DNA of 9,089 bases from Firmicutes bacterium UBA6132 (lineage in GTDB: Bacteria > Bacillota_A > Clostridia > Tissierellales > Sedimentibacteraceae), in contig DIVM01000364.1 of the NCBI GenBank assembly GCA_002435835.1, positions 1 to 9,089 on the forward strand. The letters are read 5' to 3'. Positions 6,384 to 9,089 of this stretch are shown here, in pieces; the stretch's first letter is position 1, and every line of letters starts with the position of its first letter. The translations under genes and the position numbers were made by a program. The notes under the pieces were generated by a model, which saw nothing but the letters and a program-made list of their open reading frames with translations, searched no databases and was not told the origin of the DNA.

Positions 6384-6443
6384 ATTATTATGAATTAATA
6401 AGATTCTGAAGAACTGTCAATGTTACTGTTCCTTTTATTAATT

Positions 6444-7643
6444 TTATACAATTAGCAAGAAGGAATAGTGTGCAACAACTCCTGCAAACAATCCTGCTAT
6501 AGTATGGGCAGATAAAGCTGCTGGAATTAATTCTCTTCTTCCAAGTGCATCCATCATTGAAATATGAGTGCTTAAATATCCTGACCAACACATTCCCATA
6601 GCAGTAAATACTGCAATTTCATTAGGTCCAGCAAGACCATTTTGAACCATTTTAGGTATCATACCTATTGCTGCGCCTACTGCTCCAAGAGAAGTAATTG
6701 GAACAACTATATTGCTGCCGTCTATGAATCCGAACATTAGTTGAGTTACTGGAGAAATCAAGTTACCTAATTTAGGAAGCAGTTGTATACCTTCATAAGC
6801 AGCTCCTGTATATGCAATGCTGCCATCAGCTGCTGTGCCAGGTCCGAAAGTTAAAATCATTATCATAGAACAAATGCTTATAACACCAGGTGTTGTCTGA
6901 AAACAGATTTCCCATCCGAATTTACCACCTTCAAGTATAGAGTTCATAACTCTGCTGAATACACTTCCTTTTTCACCTTTACCATTTTCAACGTTTGAAA
7001 CATCTAATGAATGATCATATTCTTCCATTTGTTGCATTTCTTCCCAAAGACCATGTTTAATATAATATCTTTTACTTAAAAACTGCATAAGTCTGGTAGA
7101 TAAAATACTTCCTGAAAATGCACCAAGCAAACCGGCTCCGATAGATGGTATGAATTCAGTTCCAAGTCCCAGCATAAATGTACATACAATCATGCCCATA
7201 CCAAACGCTGTACCTAAATTACATATCGAAGGAGTTTGATATTTTTTAAAGTAACTACGCGTTTTTTTATTTTGAGCCAAAGTAAGAATTGCCGGGTTAT
7301 CGGATAAAAAAGTTGTAACAACACCAAGTGAAGCTACTCCCGGCAAGTTGTAAATTGGTTTCATAATAGGATTGATCAGCCATTGAGCTAAGCCAACAAC
7401 ACCAAATTCAGTAAATAGTGCAGAAATAGCTCCCATGATTACACAGATTGCACAAATATATAGTACTGTTTCAATAAGAACACTATATGCTGTGTTCAAC
7501 AATGTTTTGAATAGCGGTCCAATACCCATTATGGAACTTACATATGCTATAGCACCTAAGAATACTGCTAAAAATATAAATGTTCCGACATTAAAATCTC
7601 TTTCGCGTTTTTCTTTGGTGCCTTTTAATTTATTCTCATTCAT
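6444..7643 (-). CDS. Nucleoside-recognition (gate) domain membrane protein, possible transporter
   Basis: This 399-residue polytopic membrane protein is of the YjiH-like group with nucleoside-recognition/gate domains, a family of poorly known function related to concentrative nucleoside transporters. Likely membrane segments lie near residues 20-40, 52-78, 102-122, 143-180, 252-268, 296-330, 341-362 and 378-398. A hydrophilic, acidic stretch (about 190-240) divides two hydrophobic halves. Conserved-looking polar motifs include FLSDNPAIL (112-120), FIDGSNIVVP (306-315) and CWSGYLSTHISMMDALGR (352-369). There is no signal peptide; the basic N-terminus (residues 5-15) suggests a cytoplasmic start. 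The ATG at 7643 is chosen because GGAGG lies 6 nt upstream. An in-frame ATG at 7658 would place that ribosome site inside the protein. It follows the IlvD-like gene by 48 nt and is probably cotranscribed, so a role in moving that enzyme's substrate or product is an inference. Confidence 0.8.
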   Translation of the reverse strand: MNENKLKGTKEKRERDFNVGTFIFLAVFLGAIAYVSSIMGIGPLFKTLLNTAYSVLIETVLYICAICVIMGAISALFTEFGVVGLAQWLINPIMKPIYNLPGVASLGVVTTFLSDNPAILTLAQNKKTRSYFKKYQTPSICNLGTAFGMGMIVCTFMLGLGTEFIPSIGAGLLGAFSGSILSTRLMQFLSKRYYIKHGLWEEMQQMEEYDHSLDVSNVENGKGEKGSVFSRVMNSILEGGKFGWEICFQTTPGVISICSMIMILTFGPGTAADGSIAYTGAAYEGIQLLPKLGNLISPVTQLMFGFIDGSNIVVPITSLGAVGAAIGMIPKMVQNGLAGPNEIAVFTAMGMCWSGYLSTHISMMDALGRRELIPAALSAHTIAGLFAGVVAHYSFLLIV

Positions 7644-7649
7644 GTTTTT

Positions 7650-7654
7650 CCTCC
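7650..7654 (-). promoter_or_regulatory. Ribosome binding site that fixes the membrane-protein start
   Basis: GGAGG on the - strand with a 6-nt A-rich spacer precedes ATG 7643. It overlaps the codons that would follow the alternative in-frame ATG at 7658, so the shorter protein is preferred. Confidence 0.85.
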
Positions 7655-7670
7655 ACATTATTGTGTTGAT

Positions 7671-7690
7671 TTATTTGAATTTATTTGAAT
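7671..7690. repeat. Two tandem copies of a 10-bp unit
   Basis: TTATTTGAAT occurs twice in direct succession in the gap between the IlvD-like stop and the membrane-protein start. It probably arose by slippage; no function is suggested. Confidence 0.6.
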
Positions 7691-7691
7691 T

Positions 7692-9089
7692 TTATGCTTT
7701 AAATTCTATATCCCATGGTTGCATAGCTCCACCTTCATCTGCTGGTCTGCAGTTTCTTGCATAAATATCTAATAGACCGGAGCTTACTTTTGTAGGTGGG
7801 CATACCCAATTCTTTCTTCTTTCTGCAATAACATCTTCAGAAACTTCAAGATTTATTGTTCCTTTAACAGTATCAACAGTGATTATATCTCCTTCTTCTA
7901 TAAGTCCAATTAAGCCGCCTTTTGCTGCTTCTGGTGTAACATGGCCAACAATAGCTCCATAATTGAATCCGGAGAATCTTGCATCTGATATAAGACCAAC
8001 ACTTTTATGAAGTCCTTTAGCTATTAATGCATCAGTTGTTACCATAAGTTCTGTCATACCTGGAGCGCCTACGCAACCTTCATAACGTATAACAATTACA
8101 TCTCCAGCTACTATCTCGCCACGTTCAATAGCTTCATAAGAATCTAAGTCACTGCTAAATACTTTTGCTTTACCTGAGAATTGTTTCATTTCTTCTGGAA
8201 CTCCTGTAGGACGAACTATCGAACCAGTTGGAGAAAGATTTCCTTTAAGAATTTTAAGTCCAGGTTCAGTATATAATGGATTATCAAGACTTCTGATAAC
8301 ATCTGAGCTTTTAGCTACAACATTAGCAAGAAGTTCTTTCCATGTACGTCCATCCATTGTAGGTACATTTGTATATAATTCGCTTTCAATCATTTTCATA
8401 ACTGCTAAAGGTCCACCAGCATAATTGAAATCTACAACAGTATAAGGACCGCTTGGAATTACACCTGTTATACAAGGAATTCTATTTGCATAATGATCAA
8501 AATCATCTAACGTAATCTTAATACCTAACTCGTTTGCAATAGCTATAAGATGTAAAACTATGTTTGTAGAAGCAGCAGTAGCCATAGCAAATGCAATAGC
8601 ATTTAATAATGTTTCTTTTGTAATAAGATCTGATGGTTTACGATCTGCAATAGTCATTGCTACAATAGCTCTTCCAGCTTCTGTACATTTTCTTAATTTT
8701 ACGTTGTCTATTGATGGAATTGTTGCTGTACCAGGCAATACAAAATTTATTATCTCGCCAGTCATTTGCATAGTATTTGCTGTACCCATTGAAGGACAAG
8801 CACCAAATGAAGGACAAACACATTCTTCCATTTCACTTAACACTTCTTCACTTTCTCCACTAAGAGCAGCAACATCAAGTTGGGCCTGCACAATTTTTTC
8901 ACCTTTGTAGCTTCCTGCAGTCATAGAGCCGCCAGTAACACATAATGTAGGAATGTTTAATCTTGCCATTCCTAAATAACAGCCAGCAATAATGTTATCA
9001 CAAGATGCAACTGTTACAAGACCATCAAAACGATGAACTTTAGCTACAAACTCAATTGAAGCAGCGACGATATCCCTTGCAGCTTGTTG
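7692..9089 (-). CDS. IlvD/Edd-family dehydratase (dihydroxy-acid dehydratase-like), N-terminus outside window
   Basis: The frame is open from the window edge for 465 residues; the family is usually 550-600, so about 90-100 N-terminal residues, including the first Fe-S cysteine, are missing. Methionine 8969 is internal: the 40 codons before it read through SCDNIIAGCYLG, a family motif. Members dehydrate 2,3-dihydroxy or sugar acids to 2-oxo acids with an Fe-S cluster and Mg2+. Seen: the second cluster Cys in CDN (9002-8994, normally CDKxxPG), the third in FGACPSMGTANTM (Cys codon 8798-8796), LPGTATIPSID, AASTNIVLHLIAIA, YEGCVGAPGM with the metal-binding Glu, DARFSG with the catalytic Ser (normally DGRFSG), and GHVTPEAAKGG. 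The C-terminus RRKNWVCPP and YARNCRPADEG is complete. Several consensus positions are changed, so a true valine/isoleucine biosynthetic role is not assured. It precedes the membrane-protein gene by 48 nt in a probable operon. Confidence 0.88.
   Translation of the reverse strand, partial: QQAARDIVAASIEFVAKVHRFDGLVTVASCDNIIAGCYLGMARLNIPTLCVTGGSMTAGSYKGEKIVQAQLDVAALSGESEEVLSEMEECVCPSFGACPSMGTANTMQMTGEIINFVLPGTATIPSIDNVKLRKCTEAGRAIVAMTIADRKPSDLITKETLLNAIAFAMATAASTNIVLHLIAIANELGIKITLDDFDHYANRIPCITGVIPSGPYTVVDFNYAGGPLAVMKMIESELYTNVPTMDGRTWKELLANVVAKSSDVIRSLDNPLYTEPGLKILKGNLSPTGSIVRPTGVPEEMKQFSGKAKVFSSDLDSYEAIERGEIVAGDVIVIRYEGCVGAPGMTELMVTTDALIAKGLHKSVGLISDARFSGFNYGAIVGHVTPEAAKGGLIGLIEEGDIITVDTVKGTINLEVSEDVIAERRKNWVCPPTKVSSGLLDIYARNCRPADEGGAMQPWDIEFKA

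Larger units (their letters stand above)
6154..6443 (-). other. 290-nt spacer / probable leader of the aminotransferase gene
   Basis: No credible gene was found. The spacer holds two adjacent inverted repeats (listed separately). On the - strand it also has a perfect TATAAT (6279-6274) without a good -35, and an isolated TTGACA (6420-6415) without a good -10. A transcript from the former would have a leader of about 115 nt. No T-box signature (AGGGTGGNACCGCG-like) and no riboswitch consensus that I know was recognised. Confidence 0.4.

Noticed and set aside
6154..6443. T-box or known riboswitch in the aminotransferase leader
   Set aside because: No T-box consensus, no terminator/antiterminator pair with a T-run and no familiar aptamer core could be found by eye.
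7644..7658. Upstream in-frame ATG for the membrane protein
   Set aside because: The GGAGG that serves ATG 7643 lies within this stretch, and no good ribosome site precedes 7658.
8560..8910. 116-codon open frame on the + strand
   Set aside because: It is antisense to a well-conserved part of the IlvD-like gene and has the composition of a mirror frame.
1..9089. CRISPR array, tRNA, rRNA, phage or toxin-antitoxin genes
   Set aside because: No regularly spaced repeats, no cloverleaf-like segments and no such protein signatures were seen on either strand.

Overview
The window is AT-rich, with compact co-directional genes, strong GGAGG-type ribosome binding sites and factor-independent terminators. 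Together with the protein types this suggests a low-GC Bacillota anaerobe, most likely of the Clostridia. The genus cannot be settled from the sequence alone.

Layout. On the + strand the window opens inside the 3' end of a Ca2+-transporting P-type ATPase gene (1-860). A hairpin that can terminate transcription in both directions (879-920) separates it from everything else, which is on the - strand. In - strand transcription order the rest is: an IlvD/Edd-family dehydratase (9089-7692, N-terminus beyond the window); a polytopic nucleoside-recognition/gate-type membrane protein (7643-6444); a 290-nt spacer with two inverted repeats (6443-6154); a class I aminotransferase (6153-4954); a weak terminator candidate; a decayed IS3-type OrfA remnant (4775-4608); a promoter embedded in a dyad (4593-4536); and a four-gene operon encoding two complete sets of aconitase-superfamily hydro-lyase in the order small-large-small-large (4468-3986, 3982-2732, 2692-2195, 2193-952).

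How the genes may work together. The enzyme families (IlvD-like dehydratase, aminotransferase, two LeuCD-like isomerases) superficially recall branched-chain amino-acid synthesis. However, leuA, leuB, ilvB and ilvC are absent here. Both LeuC-like proteins have altered the usual CGPC cluster motif, and the IlvD-like protein has Asn where the family has the Lys of its CDK motif. I infer a less common hydroxy-acid/oxo-acid pathway built from three dehydratases, an aminotransferase and a possible transporter, but the substrate cannot be deduced from the sequence. This is the part of the window most worth following up. No RNA gene, CRISPR array, origin or intact mobile element was seen.
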